Shown here piece after piece: positions 23,235-32,928 of a stretch of 64,000 nt of DNA (position 1 is the stretch's first letter; each line of letters starts with the position of its first letter). Where the stretch lies: contig NW_005178443.1 in assembly GCF_000341285.1 (NCBI RefSeq), positions 62,001 through 126,000 on the forward strand. Reading direction: 5' to 3'. The translations under genes and the position numbers were made by a program. The notes beneath the pieces were generated by a model that was not told the DNA's origin, did not search any database, and worked only from the letters and a program-made list of their open reading frames with translations. Origin of the DNA: Galdieria sulphuraria (Eukaryota > Rhodophyta > Bangiophyceae > Galdieriales > Galdieriaceae).

Positions 23235-23337
23235 AGTAGCAACGACTGATGATTCCTTCCACATATGATGATATTATATATATCAATTCGTTTAGAAATT
23301 TCCTTTCAACGATTGATTATTATTATTATTATTATTA
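23235..23337. promoter_or_regulatory. Compact bidirectional promoter with (TTA)n tract
   Basis: The 103 bp between the divergent PSMB1 and ADH5 start codons must hold both core promoters and leaders. It contains a TATATAT run near 23274-23281 and a TTA trinucleotide repeat of about seven units (about 23316-23337) ending right at the ADH5 ATG. No named factor site is recognised. Confidence 0.5.
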
Positions 23338-24516
23338 ATGGCTTCCATCATTTCTTGTAAAGCTGCAGTCGCTTGGGAAGCAGGTAGACCACTTTCTATT
23401 GAACAAATTCAAGTAGATCCACCTAAGAAAGGAGAAGTAATTGTTGACTATGAGATGGTATATACTCTGATGTATTTCTATGAATAGGTTCGTATTCGTA
23501 TAGTCGCTACTGCACTTTGTCATACTGACGCTTATACACTTTCTGGTAAAGACCCAGAAGGTATATTTCCTTCCATATTGGGACATGAAGGTTGTGGTGT
23601 AGTGGAATCGATTGGAGAAGGAGTAGAATCTGTAAAAGTGGGTGATCACGTCATACCTTTGTATACCCCAGAATGTGGAAAGTGCGAATATTGTCAATCG
23701 AATAGAACCAACTTGTGCCCGGTGATAAGAGCTACTCAAGGAAAGGGATATATGCCGGATGGAACAGTCCGGTTTCATTGCAAAGGAAAGGATATTCACC
23801 ACTATATGGGAACGAGTACTTTTTCTGAATATACTGTCTTACCTGAAATATCTGTTGCTAAAGTGGATCCATCGGTTCCTTTTGAAAGAGCTTGTTTGTT
23901 TGGATGTGGTGTAACTACGGGTATAGGAGCAGTATTGAATACTTGTAAGGTGGAAAGAGGTAAAACTGTTGGAGTATTCGGACTTGGAGCTGTTGGACTA
24001 TCCGCTATTCAAGGTGCAAGACTTGCTGGAGCTTCACGCATTGTTGCTATTGATATAAACGAAGGCAAGTTTGAGTTGGCAAAGAAGATGGGAGCAACAG
24101 ATTGTGTGAATCCGAATAAATATGATAAACCTATTCAACAAGTATTGATAGAGATGACCAATGGTGGATTAGATTATACATTTGAAGCAGTAGGAAATGT
24201 CAAGTTGATGAGAGCAGCTTTGGAAGCTTGTCATCGAGGATGGGGAGAAAGTTGTATTATTGGTGTTGCTGGTGCTGGAGAAGAAATATCAACTAGGCCA
24301 TTTCAGTTGGTAACTGGAAGAGTATGGAGAGGTTCAGCTTTTGGTGGTGTGAAAGGACGTTCTCAATTAGGTGGATTCCTTGAAAGATATAAACAGGGAG
24401 AAATATTTGTAGATGATTTGGTTACTGGAGAATTGCCTTTTGAAAGTATTCAACAAGCGTTTGATGATTTACACCATGGAAAGGCTATTCGGACTGTTTT
24501 GAAGTATAATCAATAA
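23338..24516 (+). CDS. ADH5: S-(hydroxymethyl)glutathione dehydrogenase (class III ADH)
   Basis: Zinc alcohol dehydrogenase that oxidises the formaldehyde-glutathione adduct and also reduces S-nitrosoglutathione. Exons 23338-23436 and 23488-24516 give 375 aa, the normal family size. The first zinc ligands lie in [14 protein letters not shown] and GHEGCGVVE; the structural zinc Cys cluster is in [15 protein letters not shown]; the Rossmann motif is [10 protein letters not shown]. The 51-bp intron was placed at GAA|gtaatt because it restores the family sequence KKGEVRIRI; a later GT would leave a 31-nt intron and extra residues. There is no targeting sequence, so it is cytosolic. A long microsatellite follows the stop codon. 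Confidence 0.96.
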
Positions 24517-24520
24517 ATTT

Positions 24521-24577
24521 GTGTGTGTGTGTGTGTTGATCTAGGAATATATATATATATTGTTTTCTATCTATTCT

Positions 24578-24656
<79 letters not shown>

Positions 24657-24682
24657 TCCTATCCTTTTTTTCTCTCTCTATT

Positions 24683-24721
<39 letters not shown>

Positions 24722-24738
24722 TGTTTCCTATCTATTCT

Positions 24739-24775
<37 letters not shown>

Positions 24776-24960
24776 TACACATATATATATATATATATTG
24801 TTTTCTATCTATTCTTTTTCTCTCTTTATATAGATAGCCATATTCATTTCTATCTGCCTATCCTTTTTTCTTTCTCTGTCTTTACATACATATATTTCAT
24901 CTCTATCTATCTCTTTCTTCTTTAGATCCTTATATATTTATTTATTTATTCTCTCTATCC
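24521..24960. repeat. Compound microsatellite, four TA/TC units
   Basis: About 440 bp of simple sequence directly after ADH5: a short (GT)n, then four imperfect units, each a (TA)n tract, a TTGTTTYCTATC core and a (TC)n tract. Unit cores begin near 24559, 24652, 24721 and 24799; the last is shorter and more worn. It ends in TATC/TTTA-rich DNA. Two open frames cover it, encoding only repeated Ser-Leu and Tyr-Ile, and are not genes. Such tracts expand by slippage. Confidence 0.95.
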
Positions 24961-25044
24961 AAGTATCTTATTATGACACAAGACCAAAAGGGTAAAATCA
25001 TATAGTCGAAAATAGCCAAGACAGCGAGTCTTTGGGGTGTCTAT

Positions 25045-26540
25045 ATGCCAATATTCAACCCGGGTAATATTCCACTGGTTCATTGCAACTGGTTTGGTAG
25101 AAAGTCATTATTTATTTATCAACCTAGTGAGTGTCACAAAAAGTGGAAAAGTTACAAGAGTTTCTATCCTCGTTGCTATAGAAATATTTGTTTTTATACA
25201 AGACAAAGACATATTGTTTGCGGTCCAAAGTTGTTGTGTATGTTAGATCAGAATACAAATATTCCTACGAGCAAATATAATATGATGTTGTTTTGGGGCT
25301 CGTTAGCTTTATTTGGAATATATGGGTTTATCGCACTATCGAGGAGAAAGAAACTTCAAAGGCTGCAAAGTGGTCAATCGGACTGGACCAAAGTCAAGTT
25401 GCAGACTTTTGTCCAAGCTCAAAGAGTATGCAACCCATCCAATGTGGACAATTTTCGAAAACTTGTTGTACAAAGAGGAATGGCTTGCATTGTATTAGCA
25501 GCAGGTGAAGGAAGTAGATTCAAGGCAAGCGTACCCAAAGTGATCTATCCTTTCAATGGAAAGCCTTTGGCACTTTATGCGCTAGAAGCTGCCAGAAAAG
25601 TGATTGATGGGGCTATACCAACTATATTTGTGGTAGGATATGAAAAGGAATTGGTTTTGAGGTGAGAGGATGCTTGAAGATAAGGTATCGAATGACTAAC
25701 GTTGGGTGTTTGTATAGAACTTTGGGAAAACAATTGGCACACGTTACTCAAGAAACAAGAGTAAGTTTAATATTCCCGATTGGGTAACATTGTGTTGTAA
25801 TAAAGGAGTTTAGATGGGAACAGGTCATGCAGTCTATTTGGTAAAGAGTGCTTTACCAAGAGACTTTTCAGGTGATGTTATTATTACTTATGCAGATAAT
25901 CCTGGTGTGGATAGTTCTCTATTGGATAGATTGATCGAATGCCATAAAAGACATAAACAACAAATAGGAAAGGTAAGTCTGTTACGTGAAAATAGAAATG
26001 TCACTGAATGTGGATTATCTTAGAAATATGCAGCACTGATTCTCACCGGAAGGATGAGTTATGCTGGAGTAGGTGCCAATGCATATGGAAGAATTATTCG
26101 TGATTCGGAAGACAATGTTGTCGATATTGTGGAGAAGAAACAAATTGATCGAATGGAAGATGGTTCTTTGAAGCATTTTGGTTGTAAAGCGTTGAGTAAA
26201 CAACAACTTTATCAAATAGAAGAGTTCAATTCAGGTATTGTGATAGCCCGTAGCAAACCTTATTTTGATGCATTGGGAAATATTTATGCAAGTCAGGTAT
26301 GTGATTATTTGAATGAAAGAAACAAGTCATATATGTGATGTTCATCATTAGACTCGACAAGATCCACCCAAATATGAATATTATGCAACCGATTTTGTGT
26401 CCCAGTTGAGAAGCAAAGGTTTTCTGGTGAAAAGTTTTCTGATTCCTGAACAGGAAACTTGGAAATTGGAAGGTGCCAATACCGTCGAAGAATTGGATAA
26501 ACTCGGAGCCAAGTTTTGGGCATTGGGTGGAAATAGATAA
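25045..26540 (+). CDS. GlmU-type uridylyltransferase domain protein with N-terminal membrane segment
   Basis: Nucleotidyltransferase resembling the N-terminal half of bacterial GlmU, which makes UDP-GlcNAc from GlcNAc-1-P and UTP. Five exons (introns 25662-25717, 25761-25813, 25973-26023, 26297-26351) give 426 aa. Motifs: VLAAGEGSRFKASVPKVIYP (nucleotide loop), RMGTGHAVYLVK, ADNPG at the metal site (GlmU has GDVP), YGRIIRDSEDNVVDIVEKK, NSGIVIA and YYATDFVSQLR. No left-handed beta-helix acetyltransferase domain follows. The first about 150 residues are not GlmU-like and include a likely membrane helix (WGSLALFGIYGFIAL). ATG 25045 is first in frame, but a later Met just before the helix is possible. 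The sugar substrate is not certain. Confidence 0.8.
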
Positions 26541-26598
26541 AGTTGTGGAATGATTGGTTTATTTAGAGGAGCAGGTGGAACCTTCGCTATTCCGTTCA

Positions 26599-27063
26599 CT
26601 AGAAACGAAGCTTTGTAAAGAACCATCTATTTTTCCCAGTCAAATATCTTTCCTTCAAAAGTTGTTGAATCGCTTTTTTGCCCTTTTTACGAGAAGTGAG
26701 GTTGGTTCTTGCATCTTCCGGTATTGCCTTTTTCAAGGAGTCGACTATATCCAAAGTGTATCTTGTGGGCATGATGTGATTGTAGTTGATTACTCTCACA
26801 AATGCCCTGACTTTGGAACGCTTCTTTATCTTCTTTTCGCTCATCTTTCTAGTGACTTTAGCAGGATATTTTTCTATTCCAGCAATGATACAATGACCAT
26901 AAGGTCGTTCTTGAGTTCCATTGTCGTAGTTTTGAACGATCACCGCTTTCCTACCCGCGTACTTGCCTCGCAAAACAACCACCACTTTACCTGGCTTCAA
27001 GCTAAACAAAGTTGTTAATCCCTTTGCAAAGTATATTATTGGGTTAACTTACAACTTGACCAT
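26599..27063 (-). CDS. RPL27: Ribosomal protein eL27
   Basis: Component of the cytosolic 60S subunit, 137 aa. The tiny first exon (27063-27053) codes MVKF minus the last base; a 51-bp intron follows, then exon 27001-26599. The product has LKPGKVVVVLRGKYAGRKAVIV (KOW motif), NYNHIMPTRYTLDI and the conserved end GKNRWFFTKLRF. Without the short first exon the protein would begin one residue early from a spurious in-intron Met. It is tail-to-tail with the GlmU-like gene, 58 bp apart. Confidence 0.97.
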
Positions 27064-27217
27064 AATCTTAAAATTCTTTACTGAGAAGACACACAACACA
27101 GTCCAACAGTCTACAAATCAATTAATTTCCACGACGACGAAAATTGCCGTACAGAAAATGGAAAATGAGGGTCCGCTTTCTTCAGGCTCAACGCACCCTC
27201 TTGAGGCAATCATCATC

Positions 27218-28423
27218 TTAAGATACTACGACTGCTCTAGAATCTATTTGATGCATCAAAGCTGGATATCTGTTGGGGTGACACTTGACAAACCAAGGTA
27301 TGTATACAGCTTCCATGTCTTCTTCTGGAACTTGGTCTAAAGGAACCGTCCTTCCAAAAGTGGAACCCTCACAGTTACTTACTAAATGCTTACATTGTTC
27401 TTGGGTCATGCTATGAAAAGATTCGCTCCCATATTCAGTTCCTGTTAGTTCTTTTAATATAACAAAGGGAGGGAAGCAATAATTGGATAAATGTAGTCCT
27501 CCCAATTGATGGCTTGAAAATTGTTGACGAAAAGTTCCTTCGGAACACTGATTGGCATATCGTAAACTCGGATAGCCATATGTATATGGATGTCCCTCTA
27601 CTGGCCAATCACTTTTATATGCTCGTTCCAAGTGTCCAAATGGAAACCATATACCAAAACTTAAAGGATAAGATGGATGTGGATCACAATAAATTGCCTC
27701 ATATAATGCTTGTCGAGATACAATTTCATCCACAAAACCTAACATCACTATCGCATTGGAAGGTAGAAAACGACAAAATTCCAAAGCTTTCTCCCAAGAT
27801 TGTTGTTCAAAGCTCCATTCTATCTTATTCCTATCACCACGAACGGCATCAAGAGGAACTTCACGGACGATATGAATAACTTTGGAACGAAATGGCAGGA
27901 ATCTAGGATCATCCTTCAAGATATTCCATAGTAGAGGTTTGGGATAACCTTTATGGTCAATGTTACATTCTAATATAACGAAATGGTCTACCAACTCATT
28001 CAATTCATGAAAACGAATTTCCAAAGCATCTACTTCAAACGAAAAGAGAAAGATATCATAAACTTGGACGGGACCCTGAGGACGGAATGTTTGGCCTTTT
28101 CTACAGTGTAGTTCTGGCTTCCATTCTTTACATAACTGAGATACTGGGGAATCAGGCTGCAATAGAATTCTTTCTAAAACAGCTTTCAAAGGACCATCTC
28201 TCTCCACTTGTTCACAAAAGTCCTCTTGTCTAGAAACATATGAAGTAGAATGAGGAAAGGTGACTAGTTGACGAAGAGAGTTAACTTTCCAATGAAAGAT
28301 AACCAAGAATAATGCAAGAATAGCAAACGATACCTTGACCTGCCTCTTTTGAGCTCTCATAAAAATGACTTTCATCTTGACGACATTTTTTGAATTGCTT
28401 TTTGAATTAAGCAACTGCAGCAT
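27218..28423 (-). CDS. GT17 family N-acetylglucosaminyltransferase (MGAT3-like)
   Basis: Single exon, 401 aa. Type II membrane protein: a basic N-terminus, a membrane helix (VSFAILALFLVIFHW, residues about 31-46), then a lumenal domain. The domain carries the GT17 signature of MGAT3: VYDIFLFSFEVDALEIRFHEL, VDHFVILECN, MLGFVDEIVSR and FHLSNYC-like GGLHLSNYCF, with a late WFVKCHPNRYP. MGAT3 adds bisecting GlcNAc to N-glycans; in algae and plants GT17 members exist whose acceptors are unknown, so only the fold is firm. It lies downstream of eL27 on the same strand and is divergent from the Deg protease gene. Confidence 0.87.
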   Translation of the reverse strand: MLQLLNSKSNSKNVVKMKVIFMRAQKRQVKVSFAILALFLVIFHWKVNSLRQLVTFPHSTSYVSRQEDFCEQVERDGPLKAVLERILLQPDSPVSQLCKEWKPELHCRKGQTFRPQGPVQVYDIFLFSFEVDALEIRFHELNELVDHFVILECNIDHKGYPKPLLWNILKDDPRFLPFRSKVIHIVREVPLDAVRGDRNKIEWSFEQQSWEKALEFCRFLPSNAIVMLGFVDEIVSRQALYEAIYCDPHPSYPLSFGIWFPFGHLERAYKSDWPVEGHPYTYGYPSLRYANQCSEGTFRQQFSSHQLGGLHLSNYCFPPFVILKELTGTEYGSESFHSMTQEQCKHLVSNCEGSTFGRTVPLDQVPEEDMEAVYIPWFVKCHPNRYPALMHQIDSRAVVVS

Positions 28424-28683
28424 TTTTTCCTAGCCACTTTCTTGAGGGTTCATTTACACTTGGAGAATATAATAAATAACAGTTGAATGAAAGATTCCTA
28501 AAAGATGGTTAAACAAAAGAACTTACGACAAGATAGAGTAGCTATGTAGAGCTTATGGTCACTTGAATATCTCTTCACTATCTTTGTAACAACTTGTTCG
28601 GTTCTTTTTTGGAATTTCCTATCTTGTATTCATTGACATGATGGAATATTAAGAGTCATGATTTATATTTTCACTTGCTATGT
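28424..28683. promoter_or_regulatory. Divergent promoter region, GT17 / Deg
   Basis: About 260 bp between the GT17 and Deg start codons, transcribed away from both sides. It is AT-rich and shows no motif I can name with confidence. Confidence 0.35.
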
Positions 28684-30580
28684 ATGCCTCTCTTCACCAA
28701 CTCCTTTTGCTTCAAGAATGCAAAAGCTCATATCGACATTTCTCCTTATGAAAGTTGTGATTCTTATCAACATTGTAAAGCGTTGGTGGTGAAGGCGTTG
28801 TGTTGCTCGAGAACAATTGGAGTGGCAGAGAGGAGTCTTAAGAACTTACAAAATATGAAGACACTTGTTTATTCCAAGCCTTGTTTTCTTCAAGTGGCTA
28901 TTTCCTATCCACAATACTCGAGTCAAGAGGAAGAAGACTCCGCCAAGTCCTGTTTTCTTTATTTTCTTCCTGTGGGACAAACTCGTGTTTCACAGTTGCG
29001 ACGCTGTTCATTCTTTTATCGGAGAAATATGAAAGCAACTTTCCTAGTACCTAAATGTTGTAGCTATACTTGGCATTGTTCTAGAGCTACTAAAAGGAAC
29101 ACTATCAAAACTTTTGCTTTGCCGTTGTTTCGTCTTCTTTGTGCTTCTTATATCGCTCCGAAAAAGTATCAACACCACAAAATTCGTCGTCGTATGGGTA
29201 AGAACATATCGTTTTTTATCATATCTTGTACAGTGGGTAGTTGGATTGGCCAGTTGTTTCGTTGGTTGCTGATAACATCGGTCTCGCTGCTCTCTTTGTC
29301 TCTTTCTTGTTCTGCCTCGAGTATAGACACTCAAGGATTTCGTCAACCATTTTTTAACAGATATTTGTCGGCAGAAGTCACACTTCATCCACCAGTAAGT
29401 ATTGATGATTATCCTTGTGTCCACTATTCAAAGTTGATTTGAGGAGAAGTTGCCGTCGAATTGGAAGAGTCGACCAGAAGACAATGGAAAACACGATCAT
29501 TTGTGTGAAAAGAGGAGATCATCTTCTTTTGTGACGGAAGCAGTGAAGGCAGTTGGTCCAAGTGTTGTACGCATCGATACGGAAAGGAAGATATCTACCG
29601 CCAATGATCCATTATTGGAGGATCCCTTTTTTAAAAAATTCTTTGGTGATGAGTTTCAACGACAACTTCCAAGAGAAAGAACAGAAAGAGGACAAGGTTC
29701 AGGATTTATTATTTCCAAGGATGGTTTGATATTGACCAATGCACATGTGGTGAAGAATGTAGAAAAAGTGACGGTAACTTTAACGGATGGAAGAGCTTAT
29801 GTTGGTACTGTAAAAGGAACAGATGACTTGTTAGACTTGGCAGTCATTCGAATCGACCCCAAAGGAAGGGAGCTTCCTGTGGCTCCTTTAGGCAATTCGT
29901 CAGAGTTACAAGTGGGTGACTGGGTGATTGCGTTGGGCAACCCAGTTGGTTTGGATAATACGGTTACTCTAGGTATTGTATCATCTTTGAATCGTTCAGC
30001 AGCCGAAGTTGGAATACCTGAAAAGAAAATTGATTTTATTCAAACGGATGCTGCCATTAATCCTGGCAATTCGGGAGGTCCTTTGGTAAATGAGTTTGGT
30101 CAAGTTGTTGGTATCAATGCAGCTATTCGAGCCAATGCAGAAGGAATTGGATTCGCTATTCCCATCGACAAAGCAAAAGCAATAAGCGATGCGTTAGCAA
30201 AAGGAAAGAAAATTCAACATCCTTTTATCGGTATTCAAATGTCGACTATTACTCCCGAACTTGCAAAACAAAATAATGAAGACCCCAATGCACCTATTAT
30301 TATACCAGAAGTAGAAGGAGCGCTGATTGTTAGAATCTTACCAAAGACTCCTGCAGCAGAAGCTGGTCTACGTAGATTTGATGTTATACAAGCTGTAGAT
30401 GGACACAATGTGAGAAGTGCAAAGGAAGTACAATCTTATGTCGATAATGTGAAGGTTGGTCAAGTCATCCATATGAAAGTCGTACGTGGAGGAGACAAAA
30501 CATTAACTGTAGCAGTGCGAACAGGAGACTTGAATAATATTAAAGAATCAAAAACAGAGCCGATATTGGAAGATGAATAA
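28684..30580 (+). CDS. Deg/HtrA-type serine protease, probably plastid-targeted
   Basis: Trypsin-like protease of the HtrA family. Exons 28684-29394 and 29447-30580 (52-bp intron) give about 614 aa. The protease triad sits in ILTNAHVV (His), DDLLDLAVI (Asp) and NPGNSGGPL (Ser); the oxyanion-side ALGNPVGLD is also clear. One PDZ domain follows (about residues 500-595) with VRILPKTPAAEAGL. The first about 230 residues are not family sequence: basic, Cys/Ser-rich, with a hydrophobic stretch (LLITSVSLLSLSLSCSASS) near residue 200 that resembles a thylakoid-transfer or signal segment. That pattern suggests a two-part plastid-lumen targeting signal as in plant Deg1, but targeting is inferred. Several in-frame Met codons make the exact start uncertain. 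Confidence 0.9.
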
Positions 30581-30643
30581 AAGAAAAAAAACTGTGCAAG
30601 ATATGGTTTGAAAACTCTCATACAACAATTCCCTTTCATTCAC

Positions 30644-31984
30644 ATGTCTTCTTTTATTAGGCTACTTGCCCGTTGTGGTTTTGTGTTGTGTTGGACAAAT
30701 AGGATAAAAAGAGATACACTTCACTGTTGTCGTAAAAGAAGATGGTTATGCTGTAATACAAATTCTTTGGTTTGGATGACTGAAAGGGTTGCACCACTAG
30801 TCACTTTTTGGACACCACCCGTCGACGAAGTAGTAAGGTCTTTTTCCATCTCCAGTTATAATATGTTGGCACAAGTGTACGTGAACACGAGTCAATTTCC
30901 ATATTGTCCAAGACGATATCTCCGGCGCAAGCATCGACTGGCTTTAACCAAAAGCTTATTGCAAAGTTTACAAGTTGATATTCTCTGTTTGCAAGAAGTG
31001 GATTGTTATAAAGAAATAGAAACTTATCTACAAGAAAAAGGCTACAAAGGCATATTTCAACTTCGAGGCGGAATGAAAAAAGATGGTTGCGCCATTTTCT
31101 TCCAATCGGACAAGTTTGAGTTGCTAGCAGAACATAGCTGGTAAGTATCGGGTTTTCAGAGTTGATGGAGGTGTAGAGGTTTAGGCTTGTCTAGGGATTG
31201 TGACCAAGTACAGTTTCCGACACTCAAAAAATATTGTCACGAGAATTGGAATCCTTATGTGGACGAACGTCATAGACGTAACAATATTGGACAATGTGTA
31301 TGGTTGAAGTGGAGAACGGAATCGGAAGTTTCTTATCACTTGTGTATTGCAAATGTACATTTATTTTGGGATCCTTTGCATGAAGATGTGAAGCTATTAC
31401 AAACATTGCAAGCAGTTCATGAAATGGATGAGTTTATCCAACGTTGTAAGAGAGATGGAATGGAAGATGAAAATGTAAATGTCTTTTTAACAGGAGACTT
31501 TAATAGTTCACCAGGAACATTGATTTATAAGTTATTGACTGATGGACAAGTAGAATGGTATGGTCAGGAGATGGAACAACAATTCCGTTTATCGAAGGAA
31601 CCGTTGGAACGAACGGACAACAATAATGAAATGGTGAATACGATGACCACTAGTAGGAGCGCATTGTGGACTCCTATTTTTGCACGTCATGTGATGGTTA
31701 ACATTCCATTTCAGTTCAAAAGTGCTATTTGGTCTGTGTTAGGGAAGGAAATGGATTGGAGCAATCGAACAGAAAAATTCACAGACAATATTGATTATAT
31801 ATTTTATACTGGTACGCAGTTGAAACCCATCCAAGTCATTCCATGTCCAGAGTTGCTACAGAGATATGAACATTTCCTTCCCAATGAAAATTTTCCATCG
31901 GACCATATACCTTTAGGATGTCGATTTGAATTGGTAGAAAATAGGTGGAAGAATCACCATGATCAGATGGACAAGCAACAGTAA
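30644..31984 (+). CDS. Endonuclease/exonuclease/phosphatase protein, CCR4/nocturnin-like
   Basis: Mg-dependent phosphodiesterase of the EEP superfamily, closest in style to CCR4, nocturnin and Angel proteins (deadenylases or related RNA enzymes). Motifs in order: ISSYNMLAQVY, ILCLQEVDCY (catalytic Glu), DGCAIFFQSDKFEL, NVHLFWDP, FLTGDFNSSP (Asp and Asn), DNIDYIFYT and PSDHIPLGC (Asp-His). The N-terminus is basic and Cys-rich and may be a targeting peptide. The exon junction is unusual: donor GTAAGT at 31141 must pair with an AG at 31169-31170 to keep frame, giving a 30-nt intron and about 436 aa; the better-looking TTTAG at 31180-31184 breaks frame with this donor. The start is taken at the first in-frame ATG. 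Confidence 0.85.
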
Positions 31985-32928
31985 AAAGGATCAGCTTCAA
32001 GTTAATATCGAAGGAAGCTATAGATGGATTCTGAAGCACAGAACTATAGGAATACTATATGATTACTTGAATTTTGATATTTTTACAAAGTTGATGATAG
32101 TTACGAAATAGTACAAGTTCTTTAGAAAGTCTTACAAGTAACTAGGATAAGGACTAGTAGAAAGAAGAATATCAAAAATGAAGAATCGTAGGTTTTTTTA
32201 TGATCAACTATGAGGAAAATATGAAGAGTTTTTCAGTGACATGAAACTGAAATGATGGAAAGAAATTTCAAGAACAAGCTCGAGTTGAAAATAGTTTTCA
32301 AAGCGGAATGCTATAAACTCTTATGAATAACAATAGCGGAAATTTAGTGAGAATAGAGACGTGCAGATCGAATTTGTGCCGTTTGATTTCATATGCACAG
32401 AGCAAGCACTCCAACAAAGCTAAAATCCATATCTAAGCAAAGGATCCCTGAGGGCTTCCTTTAGCTGTGAGCCCGCCCAAATCTGTGCTTTGGGATAGCA
32501 ATGCATTTCCCCGCGCAAAGTGTTTCATCACTTTCATCATCCCTTTTGATTTCCTGGGACGTGCTCTTTGAGAGAATTCTTTCACCGTTACACCCACTCC
32601 CACAATTTCCAAAGTAACGTAAACTTGTGTTACCCATACACACTTGAATTATTGTCGAGTCTTCTTTCGTTGAGACTTGAATATTACGGCCTTTACTACC
32701 CCTTGATTATTGTCTAGTTCAAAAGAAAAACCCATAAGACTCGCTCCAAAGGTTACGACAAGAACGACAAGCAATACAGATAAAAAGGGGTTTTCCGGAA
32801 CCTAAGGACCCTTTGGATTCATTGTTATTCTATGTGTAGTATCTTCTACTCTAGTGGATTCTATTTCATCGAGTACGAGAAACGTAATTGGCTTGTTTCT
32901 TTGGAAGATATCCAACCTTGATATAGTT
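31985..32928. other. Intergenic region of about 0.9 kb without a supported gene
   Basis: Between the EEP gene and the STIL-like gene. The first part (about 32000-32300) is AT-rich; 32400-32650 is less AT-rich. A 60-codon frame on the minus strand (32643-32461) has a mixed charged composition but no recognisable motif, and I do not call it a gene. No tRNA-like B box is seen. It likely holds the STIL promoter and perhaps a leader exon. Confidence 0.4.

Noticed and set aside
24523-24925. Two overlapping plus-strand frames of 104 and 121 codons
   Set aside because: They lie wholly in the TA/TC microsatellite and encode only repeated Ser-Leu/Tyr-Ile runs.
32461-32643. 60-codon minus-strand frame
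   Set aside because: Short, without motif; neither neighbour suggests an additional exon.
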